NCBI GenBank assembly: GCA_051985675.1
Contig: JBPYFJ010000038.1
Location: forward strand, 1 to 64,000
Source of the DNA: JAFAXD01 sp051985675
GTDB taxonomy: Bacteria; Pseudomonadota; Alphaproteobacteria; Rhizobiales; Xanthobacteraceae
Reading direction: 5' to 3'
Length of the DNA stretch: 64,000 nucleotides
The notes beneath the pieces were generated by a model that was not told where the DNA came from, ran no database searches, and was given only the letters and a program-made list of their open reading frames with translations. A program made the translations under genes and the position numbers. This document shows, piece by piece, positions 36,829-46,290 of the stretch; positions within the stretch are counted from its first letter, which is position 1, and each line of letters opens with the position of its first letter.

Positions 36829-38154
36829 ATGTACCGGTCGGAGTCCCACCACGTCGCGAACGCGTCCGCTGTCCGTGCGGCTGACGGCTATGGGCAAGAC
36901 CGTTATTCTCAGCACTATGCGCACCATTACGCCCGGTCACAGCCCGATGCCGTGAGCCACGCGCGCAGCCGGGCCCCGGCGCCGAGCCAGAGCCCCAAGC
37001 GCGACGTGCCAAAGCGCCGCAGCGCCGTTTCGCACGGCGGCCGCAAGGTGCGCATCGGGCGCGTAGCGTTCTGGGCCGCCGTCGGCACGCTGATCGTCCT
37101 CGCCGGCTGGACCACCGTGAGCGCGACCTACTTTGCGTTCCACGACGACGTGCTGAAACGGCTGGTTAAGCATCAGGCTGAGGTAAGGTCTTCCTACGAG
37201 GATGAGATTGCGGAGATGCGGGCGCGCATCGACCGTTCAGCAAGTCGTCAGATGCTCGATCAGGAACAGCTGGCGCAGAAACTCGAGCAGCTGGTGCGCC
37301 GTCAGTCGATCCTCGAAGGGCGCGCCAACACGTTGGGCACGCTGACGGACCCCGGAAGCAAGTCGCGCAACGCGAATGGAGCCGCAAATCCCGATCGTGG
37401 CGCGAGCCTCGAACCGCGCGGCCTGTCGGCGATCTTTGCACGGCTGATGGGGCGCAAGCCCGACCCACAGGCGACGTTGGCGCGCCTTTATGAGTCGCTC
37501 GATCGCGTGGAAGCGCGGCAGACTGCGATGCTGGCCGCGCTCGAGGAAAATTTCGAAGGCAAGGCACGGCGCATGCGTACCGCGCTTGGCGATATCGGCA
37601 TGCGGGTCGGAAAGCAGGACGCCACCGGCGGCCCGTTTGTTCCGGTGCGGCCGCCGACCGAAGCGAGCTTCGAGCGCCAGGTTGCGCGCATCCACCAAGC
37701 GCGCGCGCATGTCGAGCACCTGACGCGGACGCTCGCGATGGTGCCGGTGCGCAAGCCGGTGGAGGGCGATCTCGACGAGTCGTCGGTGTTCGGGGTGCGC
37801 ACCGATCCCTTCCTCGGGCGTCCGGCCATGCACACGGGCATTGATTTTCGCGGCGACAGCGGCGATCCGGTCCATGCAACCGCCGCCGGCACTGTCGTCG
37901 AAGCCGGCTGGAGCGGCGGCTATGGTCGGATGGTCGAAATCGACCACGGCAACGGCTTCGCCACCCGCTACGGGCATCTCTCCAAGATCGACGTCAAGGT
38001 CGGGCAGAGCATCAAGATCGGCCAGGTCATCGGCGAGATCGGATCGACCGGCCGTTCAACCGGTCCGCATCTGCATTACGAGACCCGCATCGACGGCGAG
38101 GCGGTCAATCCGCAGAAATTCCTGCGCGCGGGCCAGAAGCTTGGAGTGCTTTGA
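36829..38154 (+). CDS. M23 family metallopeptidase, membrane anchored
   Basis: A 441-residue predicted murein endopeptidase. The cytoplasmic N-terminus is rich in His, Ser, Arg and Pro; a membrane helix follows at about residues 78-102, then a coiled coil (about 105-165), a linker, and a C-terminal LytM/M23 domain from about 310. Zinc ligands are His335 and Asp339 (HTGID) and His416 of the HLH motif at 414-416, so the active site is intact. It would cleave peptidoglycan cross-links or act in division or shape control. The ATG at 36829 is preceded by GGAAG. It abuts the converging Bug gene with no spacer. Confidence 0.9.
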   Translation: MYRSESHHVANASAVRAADGYGQDRYSQHYAHHYARSQPDAVSHARSRAPAPSQSPKRDVPKRRSAVSHGGRKVRIGRVAFWAAVGTLIVLAGWTTVSATYFAFHDDVLKRLVKHQAEVRSSYEDEIAEMRARIDRSASRQMLDQEQLAQKLEQLVRRQSILEGRANTLGTLTDPGSKSRNANGAANPDRGASLEPRGLSAIFARLMGRKPDPQATLARLYESLDRVEARQTAMLAALEENFEGKARRMRTALGDIGMRVGKQDATGGPFVPVRPPTEASFERQVARIHQARAHVEHLTRTLAMVPVRKPVEGDLDESSVFGVRTDPFLGRPAMHTGIDFRGDSGDPVHATAAGTVVEAGWSGGYGRMVEIDHGNGFATRYGHLSKIDVKVGQSIKIGQVIGEIGSTGRSTGPHLHYETRIDGEAVNPQKFLRAGQKLGVL

Positions 38155-39132
38155 TCACTCCACTGAGATCCCGGCAAACTTCACCACCTTGCCCCATTTT
38201 TCGGTCTCGTCGGCGACCAGCTTGCCGAACTCGGCCGGCGACATCGGCATCGGCACACCGCCGAGCTCAGCGATGCGAGCTTTCATTTTCGGATCGGCAA
38301 GCGCGACCGCCATCGCCTTGTTGAGGACGTCGATCGCGTCCTGCGGCGTACCCTTTGGCGCCGCGATGCCATACCAGACGCTCGCCTCGTAGCCCGGCAC
38401 GGTCTCGCCGATGGCGGGGACGTCGGGAAGCGCATCGGAGCGCATCGCCGTGGTCACGCCGAGCGCGCGCAATTTGCCGCTCCGCACAAACTCGATCACC
38501 CCCGGCAGATTGTCGAACATGACATGCACCTTGCCGGTCAAAAGATCCGGCGCGGCGGCCGAGGAGCCGCGGTACGGCACATGCACGATGTTGACGCCGG
38601 TCATCGCCTTGAACAATTCCGCCGACATGTGGACCGACGTGCCGTTGCCCGACGACGCGAAGCTCAGTTCCCCGGGATGGGACTTGGCGTAGTCGATGAA
38701 TTCGGCGACGGTGCGCACCGGAAGCGACGGCGGCACCACCATGATGTTGGTGAGCCGCATGATGCCGGCGACCGGCACGGTATCGCGCAGAAACACGAAC
38801 GGCAGGTTCTTGTAGAGCGACGCGCCGATCGCATTGTTGGGCGCGACGAACATGATCGTATAGCCGTCGGGCGGCGAGTTGATGACCGAGTTGGCGGCGA
38901 TCATTCCGCCCGAACCGGCGCGATTTTCGACCACGAACTGCTGGCCGAGGTGCTCCGAAAGCCACTCGCTCAGGATCCGGGCCACGGTGTCGTTGGGCCC
39001 GCCGGCGGTGAACCCGACCACAAAGTGCACCGGCCGGTTCGGATAGTTCTCGCCGGCCGCGGCAAGATCGGTCGCGAAAACATGGTGGCAGGCAATGGCA
39101 AGCACAATGACAAGAGAACGAGCGACACGCAT
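38155..39132 (-). CDS. Bug-family tripartite tricarboxylate-type binding protein
   Basis: A 325-residue periplasmic binding protein of the Bug/TctC family. A signal peptide covers about the first 26 residues, and the mature part shows YPNRPVHFVVGFTAGGPND, the ligand loop SSGNGTSVHMSAELFK and VPYRGSSAAAPDLL. Bug proteins capture small carboxylates; TctA/TctB membrane genes are not present here, so the transport partner is elsewhere or missing. It is 72 bases downstream of a close paralogue with the same motifs, which suggests tandem duplication. AAGGGGAG precedes the ATG. Confidence 0.92.
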   Translation of the reverse strand: MRVARSLVIVLAIACHHVFATDLAAAGENYPNRPVHFVVGFTAGGPNDTVARILSEWLSEHLGQQFVVENRAGSGGMIAANSVINSPPDGYTIMFVAPNNAIGASLYKNLPFVFLRDTVPVAGIMRLTNIMVVPPSLPVRTVAEFIDYAKSHPGELSFASSGNGTSVHMSAELFKAMTGVNIVHVPYRGSSAAAPDLLTGKVHVMFDNLPGVIEFVRSGKLRALGVTTAMRSDALPDVPAIGETVPGYEASVWYGIAAPKGTPQDAIDVLNKAMAVALADPKMKARIAELGGVPMPMSPAEFGKLVADETEKWGKVVKFAGISVE

Positions 39133-39204
39133 TCCGCTCCCCTTCCCTGTTCAACGACGCATCTTGCACCGTGAGCGACACTCACGGGGCCGTGCGGCGC
39201 GCTC

Positions 39205-40173
39205 TCACTCGACCGATACGCCCGCGGCTTTCACCACCTTGGCCCACTTTTCGGTTTCATCGACGATGACTTGACCGAACTCGGCCGGCGTTGTCGACAT
39301 CACGTTGCCGCCGAGGTCGGCGAGGCGCGCCTGAATATTTGGATCGGCCAGCGCGGCGTTGATGGCCTTGTTGAGCTTGTTCACGATCTCAGGCGGTGTT
39401 CCCTTCGGTGCGCCCATGCCAAACCAGGCACTGGCTTCGTAGCCTGGCACGGTTTCGGCAACGGTCGGCACGTCCGGAAGCGCGGGCGAACGCTTTGCCG
39501 TCGTGACCGCGAGCGCGCGCAGCTTGCCGGCGCGGATGTGCTCGATCGACGACGGCATGTTGTCAAACATGATCTGCACCTGGCCGCTGATCAGGTCGGT
39601 CAGCGCCGGCGCCGCGCCGCGATACGGCACGTGCAGCAGGTCCACCCCGGTCATCATCTTGAACATCTCACCGGAGAGATGCACCGACGTGCCGTTGCCG
39701 GACGAAGCCAGGTTGATCTTTCCGGGATTGGCCTTGGCGTAGTCGATGAACTCCTGCACGGTCTTGGCCGGCACTGCCGGATTGACCTCCATCACATTGG
39801 GGACCCGGGTCAATCCTGCGACCGGCGCGATGTCACGAACGAAATCGAAATTGAGCTTGCGATAGAGGCTGGTGTTGATGCCGTTGGCGGGATTGACCAG
39901 CAGCACCGTGTAGCCATCCGGAGCCGCGTTGATCACCGCTTCGGTGCCGATGTTGTTGCCGGCGCCGGGCCGGTTTTCGATGATGAGTTGCGCGCCGAGG
40001 TGTTCGGAAAGCCACTGTCCGATCAACCGCGCCAAGATGTCGGTGGTACCGCCGGCCGGATATGGCACGACCCACTTGATCGGGCGCGACGGGTAGTCCT
40101 CCGCCGCCGCAGAGGTCGCAGCGCCCAGGACGGCAATGAGCAAGCTTAAAGCGATGATGCGCATCGCGCGCAT
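39205..40173 (-). CDS. Bug-family tripartite tricarboxylate-type binding protein (paralogue)
   Basis: A 322-residue protein clearly homologous to the gene just downstream, sharing the layout signal peptide (about residues 1-24), YPSRPIKWVVPYPAGGTTD, SSGNGTSVHLSGEMFKMMTG, HVPYRGAAPALTDLI and the C-terminal ETEKWAKVVKAAGVSVE. The ligand is expected to be a carboxylic acid. It lies 115 bases downstream of the LigB-type dioxygenase gene on the same strand; the neighbourhood suggests capture of an aromatic acid or its ring-cleavage product, but this is inference. GGGAGG precedes the ATG. Confidence 0.92.
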   Translation of the reverse strand: MRAMRIIALSLLIAVLGAATSAAAEDYPSRPIKWVVPYPAGGTTDILARLIGQWLSEHLGAQLIIENRPGAGNNIGTEAVINAAPDGYTVLLVNPANGINTSLYRKLNFDFVRDIAPVAGLTRVPNVMEVNPAVPAKTVQEFIDYAKANPGKINLASSGNGTSVHLSGEMFKMMTGVDLLHVPYRGAAPALTDLISGQVQIMFDNMPSSIEHIRAGKLRALAVTTAKRSPALPDVPTVAETVPGYEASAWFGMGAPKGTPPEIVNKLNKAINAALADPNIQARLADLGGNVMSTTPAEFGQVIVDETEKWAKVVKAAGVSVE

Positions 40174-40288
40174 GCGTTCCTCCCATTCAGGCGTCCGTTC
40201 GCGGGCGTCACGTTGGCGCGCATCTTCATCGATCCGATCGCCGGGCGCAATTGCGTTTCAGAGACGCGACCCGACGCGTGCGGCGCGA

Positions 40289-41290
40289 TCATGCGGCGGC
40301 GGCAGGTTTCCAAGTCGCGAAGCCCAGCCCGGTTCCGGTCAAGGCGGGCGTGCGATAGCCCGGCGTGTAGGACACCCAGGTCATTGTCAGATCGGTGGCC
40401 GCGCCCGCGAGCACAAGCCAGTTGCGGATCTCCGAACTTCCGGCCTGTAACCGCTTGGGATTGAGCTTGGACAGAAAATCGAGATCCTTGCGGCGCATCG
40501 CCTCGATGACGGCGTCGTCGAGATCCTCCTCGGCCTGGAAGTGGCTCAGTCCGCCCGAGGCCATGAAGCCGACCCGCAGATCGCCTGGAAAGGTTTTGAT
40601 CAGTTCGCCGATGGCTTTTCCGAGCGCGACGCAGCGCGCCGGCGTGGGCGGGTTCGGCGGGTAATAGGTGTTGAGCATGATCGGAACGATCGGGACCATG
40701 CCTTCCGCCAGATAGAAGCGGTGCATGAACGAGAACGCATGTCCTTCGTATTGATCCTTGCTGAGCGCCTTCATGGTGGTGATGTCGAACTCGCGCTCCA
40801 CCAGCCCGTTGATCAGGTGCAGCGCCATCGCCGGGTGGCAGGGGTAATGCGCATCCTGCTTGTCCTCGAACCGGCGCATCTGCGCCTGCTTGTACCAGGC
40901 GTCGGCGGGCACCTCCTTGCGGGCCGGATTGCGAATGGTGTCGCCGTAGTAGATCACCATCGGCGGCATCAGGTCGTCGTTGAACAACTCGTGCTGGTCG
41001 TCGCCGCAGATGATCAGAACATCGAGCTTGGCCGCCAGCACGTCGGCTTTCATGCGATCGATCGCCTCGCGCACGGCCTTGTAGCGCTGGGCAACGGCTT
41101 CGTCGGTGACGAGATCGGGTGCGTTGGCCGGCGCCCGCGCCAGCAGCTCCTCGTACGAACACGAGTTGCCCTCGCGGTCGAAGTAGCGGCCCTTGAGGTC
41201 GTGCACCTTGAAGCCATTTTGCCAGTCATGCAGCGTGCAGGTCAGCATGACGCTGTGCGACGACGCAAAGGCGGCGACGAGTTTCGACAT
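40289..41290 (-). CDS. Class III extradiol ring-cleavage dioxygenase, LigB type
   Basis: A 333-residue protein of the LigB/protocatechuate 4,5-dioxygenase beta-subunit superfamily, non-haem Fe(II) enzymes that split catecholic rings. Candidate metal ligands are His12 (ASSHS) and the histidine of ICGDDQHELF near residue 100; the acid EGHAFSFMHRF segment and GLSHFQAEEDLDD are further conserved points. The C-terminal 30 residues resemble those of related dioxygenases acting on gallate- or protocatechuate-like rings. No separate LigA-type small subunit gene is adjacent. GGAGG lies before the ATG. The substrate is unknown. Confidence 0.85.
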   Translation of the reverse strand: MSKLVAAFASSHSVMLTCTLHDWQNGFKVHDLKGRYFDREGNSCSYEELLARAPANAPDLVTDEAVAQRYKAVREAIDRMKADVLAAKLDVLIICGDDQHELFNDDLMPPMVIYYGDTIRNPARKEVPADAWYKQAQMRRFEDKQDAHYPCHPAMALHLINGLVEREFDITTMKALSKDQYEGHAFSFMHRFYLAEGMVPIVPIMLNTYYPPNPPTPARCVALGKAIGELIKTFPGDLRVGFMASGGLSHFQAEEDLDDAVIEAMRRKDLDFLSKLNPKRLQAGSSEIRNWLVLAGAATDLTMTWVSYTPGYRTPALTGTGLGFATWKPAAAA

Positions 41291-41400
41291 GGGCGTCCTC
41301 CAGACCGGATTTTGGCAGTCACGGATCAGTAATCAGGTGTCGGCGTTCAGCGTCAACCCACAGCACCCGATGACTGATATCCGCCAGTGCCCCGGGCCGA

Positions 41401-42532
41401 TCAGTCGACGTCCTCGACGTCCTTCGGCGCCTCCCCGAATGCCCGTTGCGCCAGGGTCGCGCCCATGAACTCGTCGAGATCGCCGTCGAGCACGGCGCCC
41501 GTGTTCGAGGTCGCGACGCCGGTGCGCAGATCCTTGACCATCTGGTAGGGCTGCAGGACATAGCTGCGGATCTGGTGGCCCCAGCCGATGTCGGTCTTGG
41601 CGGCCTGCTCGGCCGCCGCCTGTTCCTCGCGCTTCTTGAGCTCCGCCTCGTAGAGCTTGGCGCGCAGCATCTGCCAGGCCTGCGCGCGGTTGCGATGCTG
41701 CGAGCGGTCGTTCTGACAGACGACGACGATGCCGGTCGGAATATGCGTCAGGCGAATGGCCGATTCGGTTTTGTTGACGTGCTGCCCCCCTGCCCCGCCC
41801 GACCGCATGGTATCGGTTCGCACGTCGGCCTCCTTGATGTCGACGACAATGCGATCGTCGACTACCGGATAAACGGTGACGCCGGCGAACGACGTATGCC
41901 GCCGCGCGTTTGAATCGAACGGCGAGATGCGCACAAGCCGGTGCACGCCGGCCTCGGTCTTGAGCCAACCGAACGCATTGTGTCCCTTGATCTCGACGGT
42001 GGCCGATTTGATCCCGGCTTCTTCGCCCGGGGTTTCCTCCAGATAATCGACCTTGTAGCCGTGCTTCTCCGCCCAGCGCGTGTACATGCGCAGCAGCATG
42101 TTGGCCCAGTCCTGGCTCTCGGTGCCGCCCGACCCGGCATGGACCTCGAGGTAGCTATCGTTGGCGTCGGCCTCGCCCGACAGCAGCGCTTCGAGCTCGC
42201 GGCGCGCAACCTCGGTCTTGAGCATCCGGAGCGCGGCTTCGGCCTCGGCAACGACGGCGTTGTCCTTCTCGCTCTCGCCAAGCTCGATCAAGGTGACCTG
42301 ATCGTCGAGCTCGCGTTCGACGCGCTCGATTGATGTCAGCTGATCGTCAAGCTGTGTGCGCTCCTGCATCACACGCTGGGCGCGCTGCGGATCGTTCCAA
42401 AGATTAGGGTCTTCGGCCTGCTTGTTCAGCTCGGCAAGTCGCGCGCGCGCCTTGTCGACGTCAAAGATGCCTCCTCAGCAGTCCGAGCGACTGCTTGATG
42501 TCGTCAACGAGATTTTGAGCCTCAGCCCGCAT
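41401..42532 (-). CDS. prfB: Peptide chain release factor 2 (programmed +1 frameshift)
   Basis: The gene encodes a 376-residue RF2 that ends translation at UGA and UAA. Translation begins at the ATG at 42532, reads 23 codons (MRAEAQNLVDDIKQSLGLL...) and meets an in-frame TGA at 42463-42461; shifting by +1 continues as DVDKARARLAELNK through the remaining 353 codons. The stop-recognition SPF tripeptide falls at about residues 203-205 and the catalytic GGQ at 248-250. The acidic helical domain 1 precedes them. The gene lies in the familiar rhizobial neighbourhood of amiC and mrcA, although a transglutaminase-like gene has come between. Confidence 0.95.
42460..42475 (-). other. prfB recoding site
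   Basis: Read on the coding strand the site is AGGAGGCATCTTTGAC: an internal Shine-Dalgarno-like AGGAGG, three bases, the slippery CTT, then TGA followed by C. This matches the classical RF2 autoregulatory site in order and spacing. Low RF2 lets the ribosome pause at TGA and slip +1. Confidence 0.93.
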
Positions 42533-42759
42533 GGATGTCCCGCCTCGGCGATTGTGCGATGCGACACCGCATGTAAGGGATGCGCAATGACTATGCAATC
42601 CGGTTATGCACCGGCTTTAACGGCCGCTTTTAACTACTAAATTATTCAAAACGCTACTTATTTGGGCAGGCGCCACCACAGTGTTGCCTTAGATGGCGTG
42701 ATTGTTCGCGCCCCCGCGCGCGGACCATGGATGCCGTCGGATTTCAAGGAACGGATGAC

Positions 42760-43638
42760 ATGAAAATTCATGTTGGTTTCGACATGGCGTTTGATTGCCC
42801 GCAACCCACGCCAATGATTTTCATGGTCAACGTGCACCCCTCGCGCGCCGCCGATCTGGTCACGCCCGACTCGCTGCGGATAACGCCCGCGCGCGCGATC
42901 ACGAGCTACATCGACGGCTTCGGCAACAAATGTACGCGGATGTTGGCGCCCGCCGGCGAGCTGCGCGTCATCTCGGATGCGATCGTCGAGGACAGTGGTG
43001 TTCCCGATCACGTCGATCTCAACGCCGAGGAGCATGCGATCGCCGACCTGCCGCATGACACGTTGGTGTTCCTGTTGGCCAGTCGCTATTGCGAAACCGA
43101 CCGCCTGATGGGGAAGGCGTGGGAATTGTTCGGCAAGACGCCGCGCGGCTGGCGCCGCGTGCAGGCAATTTGCGATTTCGTGCATTCGCATATGGAATTC
43201 GGCTACCAGCACGCCGCTCCGAGACGGGCGGCCACTGATGCGCTGACGGAGAAGCGCGGCGTGTGCCGCGATTTCGCGCACCTCGCGGTGACCTTCTGCC
43301 GTTGCATGAATATCCCGGCGCGCTACTGCACGGGCTATCTGGGTGACATCGGTGTGCCGCCCGATCCCGATCCGATGGATTTCAGCGCCTGGTTCGAAGT
43401 GTTCCTGGGCGGCCGTTGGCATACGTTCGACGCGCGCCACAACACCCCGCGTATTGGTCGCGTGCTGGTGGCGCGCGGTCGCGACGCGGCCGACGTTGCG
43501 ATCAGCACGACGTTCGGGGCCAACACGCTCAAGCGTTTTGCGGTGCGGACCGACGAAGTGATCGCGCCCGCGGTCCCGCCTCCGACGACCAACCGCAGCC
43601 TGTTCGGCGTGCCGCTGGTCCGTCGCGCGGTTCAGTAA
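42760..43638 (+). CDS. Transglutaminase-like cysteine protease family protein
   Basis: A 292-residue protein with a transglutaminase-like core at about residues 135-230. The Cys169-His221-Asp224 triad is visible in RGVCRDFAH and RWHTFDARHN, so the fold should be catalytically competent, as a peptidase or amidase rather than a cross-linker. The N-terminal 130 residues form the beta-rich domain usual in bacterial members. There is no signal peptide. The ATG at 42760 has AAGGAA about nine bases upstream and gives the usual IHVGFDM start; a start 11 codons earlier is weaker. It is divergent from prfB, across a 227-base gap. Confidence 0.85.
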   Translation: MKIHVGFDMAFDCPQPTPMIFMVNVHPSRAADLVTPDSLRITPARAITSYIDGFGNKCTRMLAPAGELRVISDAIVEDSGVPDHVDLNAEEHAIADLPHDTLVFLLASRYCETDRLMGKAWELFGKTPRGWRRVQAICDFVHSHMEFGYQHAAPRRAATDALTEKRGVCRDFAHLAVTFCRCMNIPARYCTGYLGDIGVPPDPDPMDFSAWFEVFLGGRWHTFDARHNTPRIGRVLVARGRDAADVAISTTFGANTLKRFAVRTDEVIAPAVPPPTTNRSLFGVPLVRRAVQ

Positions 43639-43682
43639 CTGGCTGAGTTAAGCCGCGGCGCCCCGCGACGCGGCGAGGCGCG

Positions 43683-46151
43683 CTACCAGAGTCCCGATCC
43701 GGTGCGCACCGCGCGATCGGCCTCCGGGCTGACTGCGATCGGCGAGCCATCCGGATTGTAGGCGCCGGCGACTGCGTTGTAGTCCGGCGGAGCGGTGCCC
43801 GGCTTGAACCCTTCGAGGATCGCGCCGGGCGCGCCGGGCGGCGCACGCAGCCCGGTCTTCGGATCGATCCGGATCAGCTTGATGCCGGGCGGCACGCGGA
43901 ACTCGAGCGCCGGCCGGTCGGCAAGCGCCAGCTTCAGGAAATCACGTACCACCGGGGCGGCAAGATGTCCGCCGGTGGCGCCGCGCGCGATGTGCCGCGG
44001 CTTGTCATAGCCGAGATAGACGCCGACCGCGATTTCGGGGGTGAAGCCCACGAACCACACGTCTTTTTCGTCGTTGGTCGTACCGGTCTTGCCGGCGACC
44101 GGCTTGCCGAGAGCCCTGAGCGCAGTGCCGGTGCCGCGCTGCACCACGCCCTGCAACATCGACGTCATCTGATAGGCGGTCATCGGATCGAGCACCATTT
44201 CCTGGTGGTCGACCAGCGTGGGTTCCGCCTGGTTGCTCCATTGCTTGGCATCGCATCCGCGGCATTCGCGTTGATCGTGCCGGTAGATGGTCTTGCCGTA
44301 ACGATCCTGGATGCGATCGATCAGGGTCGGCTGAATGCGCCGGCCGCCATTGGCGAACATCGAATAGGCCGCGACCATGCGCATCACGGTCGTCTCGCCG
44401 GCGCCGAGCGAATACGCCAGATAATTCGGCAGGTTGTCGTAGACCCCGAACCGGCGGGCATATTCGCCGATCATGGGCATGCCCACATCCTGGGCGAGGC
44501 GCACCGTCATCACGTTGCGCGACATCTCGATGCCGAACCGCAGGGTGCGCGGTCCGTAGAAATGCCCCTCATAGTTTTCCGGACGCCATACCGGCATGCC
44601 GGGGCCCTGGTCGATTTCGAGCGGCGCGTCGAGCACCACAGTCGACGGCGTGTAGCCGTTGTCGAGCGCCGCCGAGTAGACGATCGGCTTGAACGAGGAC
44701 CCCGGCTGACGCATCGCCTGGGTGGCGCGATCAAACTGGCTCTGGTCGAACGAGAACCCCCCGACGATCGCGAGCACGCGGCCCGTCATCGGATCCATCG
44801 CCACCATCGCACCCGAGATTTCCGGAACCTGGTGCAGTCGGAACTGCGTCGCGTCCTGGGCGCTTGGCTCGACATAGACCACATCGCCGGGATTGAGGAC
44901 CTGGCTGACGCGCGCGACCGGCTTGAATTTGTCGGACGCCTGCTTGGCCCATTTCACGCCGTCGAGCGCGATGTTGCCGACCTGACGATCGCGCACGACG
45001 GCGCCACCGGGCTCGCGGCCGGGCTGGAGCCCGATTCGCGCTGCCTGATCGCTGACGTTGAGCACGACGGCAAGCCGCCACGGCGCGACATCGTTGAGCG
45101 CGTGCACATCCGCGAGCTTCACGCCCCAGTCGCCGGCAATGTCGATCTTCGAGATCGGGCCGCGATAGCCCTGTTGCTCGTCAAACCCGACGATGCCGTC
45201 GACCAGCGCCTTGCGGGCCATCGCCTGCAGCTTCGGATCGAGCGTGGTGCGCACCGACAGGCCGCCCTCGTAGAGGCGCTTCTCATCGTACTTCTCGATG
45301 ATCGTGCGACGCACTTCTTCGGCGAAGTATTCGCTGGCGAAAATGTGCGCGCCGCGCGTGCGAACCGTGACGTTCAGCGGCTCTTTGCGGGCCTTCTCGG
45401 CCTCGGCCGCGGTGATGTAGCCGTCCTCGCGCATGCGATCGATGACGTAGTTGCGGCGCTCAATGGCGCGGTCGCGATTGCGGAACGGGTGCAGTTCGGT
45501 CGGAGCCTTCGGCAGTGCCGCCAGATAAGCGGCTTCCGAGATCGTCAGCTCGTTCACCGATTTATCGAAATAGAGCAGCGAGGCGGCCGCCACCCCATAG
45601 GCGCCGAAGCCGAGGTAGATTTCGTTGAGATAGAGCTCGAGGATGCGATCCTTCGAGTAGGTGCGTTCGATCTTGAGCGCGAGCAGCGCTTCCTTGATCT
45701 TGCGCTCGAGCGAGACCTCGTTGGTCAGCAGAAAGTTCTTGGCCACCTGCTGGGTGATCGTGGAGGCGCCCTGTGGACGCCGGTGGGTGCCGTAGTTCTC
45801 GACGAACACCCGGCCGGCGCGAATGATGCCAGAGAAGTCCAGACCGTTGTGCTCGTAGAAATTCTTGTCTTCAGCGGAGACGAACGCGTTGGTGACGAGT
45901 TTCGGCACCGCCTGGATGGGAATGTAGAGCCGGCGCTCGCGGGCATACTCGGCGATCAGCGAACCGTCCGTCGCGTGCACGCGCGTCATCACCGGCGGCT
46001 CGTAGTCGCGCAGTTGCGAATAATCCGGCAGGTCCTTGGAGAAGTGCCAGAGCAGACCGGCCGCGGCCCCCACGCCGACCAGAAAGAAAATCGTGCCCGC
46101 CGCGAACAGGAACCCGAAGAAGCGGAACAGCAGTTTCATGAGCCATCCCAT
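43683..46151 (-). CDS. mrcA: Penicillin-binding protein 1A
   Basis: An 822-residue bifunctional class A PBP that polymerises and cross-links peptidoglycan. After an N-terminal membrane helix (residues 5-30) comes the GT51 glycosyltransferase domain (EDKNFYEHNGLDFSGIIRA near residue 92, RRPQGASTITQQVAKN near 125), an OB-like insert, then the transpeptidase with SSFK (PGSSFKPIVY), YSMFANGG and KTGT (AGKTGTTNDEKD). All catalytic motifs are intact. A downstream ATG four codons in is an alternative start. It follows the amidase gene by 139 bases, consistent with a cell-wall operon. Confidence 0.96.
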   Translation of the reverse strand: MGWLMKLLFRFFGFLFAAGTIFFLVGVGAAAGLLWHFSKDLPDYSQLRDYEPPVMTRVHATDGSLIAEYARERRLYIPIQAVPKLVTNAFVSAEDKNFYEHNGLDFSGIIRAGRVFVENYGTHRRPQGASTITQQVAKNFLLTNEVSLERKIKEALLALKIERTYSKDRILELYLNEIYLGFGAYGVAAASLLYFDKSVNELTISEAAYLAALPKAPTELHPFRNRDRAIERRNYVIDRMREDGYITAAEAEKARKEPLNVTVRTRGAHIFASEYFAEEVRRTIIEKYDEKRLYEGGLSVRTTLDPKLQAMARKALVDGIVGFDEQQGYRGPISKIDIAGDWGVKLADVHALNDVAPWRLAVVLNVSDQAARIGLQPGREPGGAVVRDRQVGNIALDGVKWAKQASDKFKPVARVSQVLNPGDVVYVEPSAQDATQFRLHQVPEISGAMVAMDPMTGRVLAIVGGFSFDQSQFDRATQAMRQPGSSFKPIVYSAALDNGYTPSTVVLDAPLEIDQGPGMPVWRPENYEGHFYGPRTLRFGIEMSRNVMTVRLAQDVGMPMIGEYARRFGVYDNLPNYLAYSLGAGETTVMRMVAAYSMFANGGRRIQPTLIDRIQDRYGKTIYRHDQRECRGCDAKQWSNQAEPTLVDHQEMVLDPMTAYQMTSMLQGVVQRGTGTALRALGKPVAGKTGTTNDEKDVWFVGFTPEIAVGVYLGYDKPRHIARGATGGHLAAPVVRDFLKLALADRPALEFRVPPGIKLIRIDPKTGLRAPPGAPGAILEGFKPGTAPPDYNAVAGAYNPDGSPIAVSPEADRAVRTGSGLW

Positions 46152-46290
46152 CTGGCCGACGCGCGTAAATCGCGTCGCCTGTGCTCACAATGAACCGGTG
46201 ATTTTTGCGGCTCCGCGAACCAGATGCCGCTATACCCCACCCGAACGCTTCGTCGCGCCGTTTTATGTTTAAACTGAGGCCAAAACCCCA

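Noticed and set aside
43965..46193. A 742-residue open frame opposite mrcA
   Set aside because: It is antisense to a gene with all PBP1A motifs, is rich in Arg/His/Asp as expected for GC-rich reverse frames, and matches no family.
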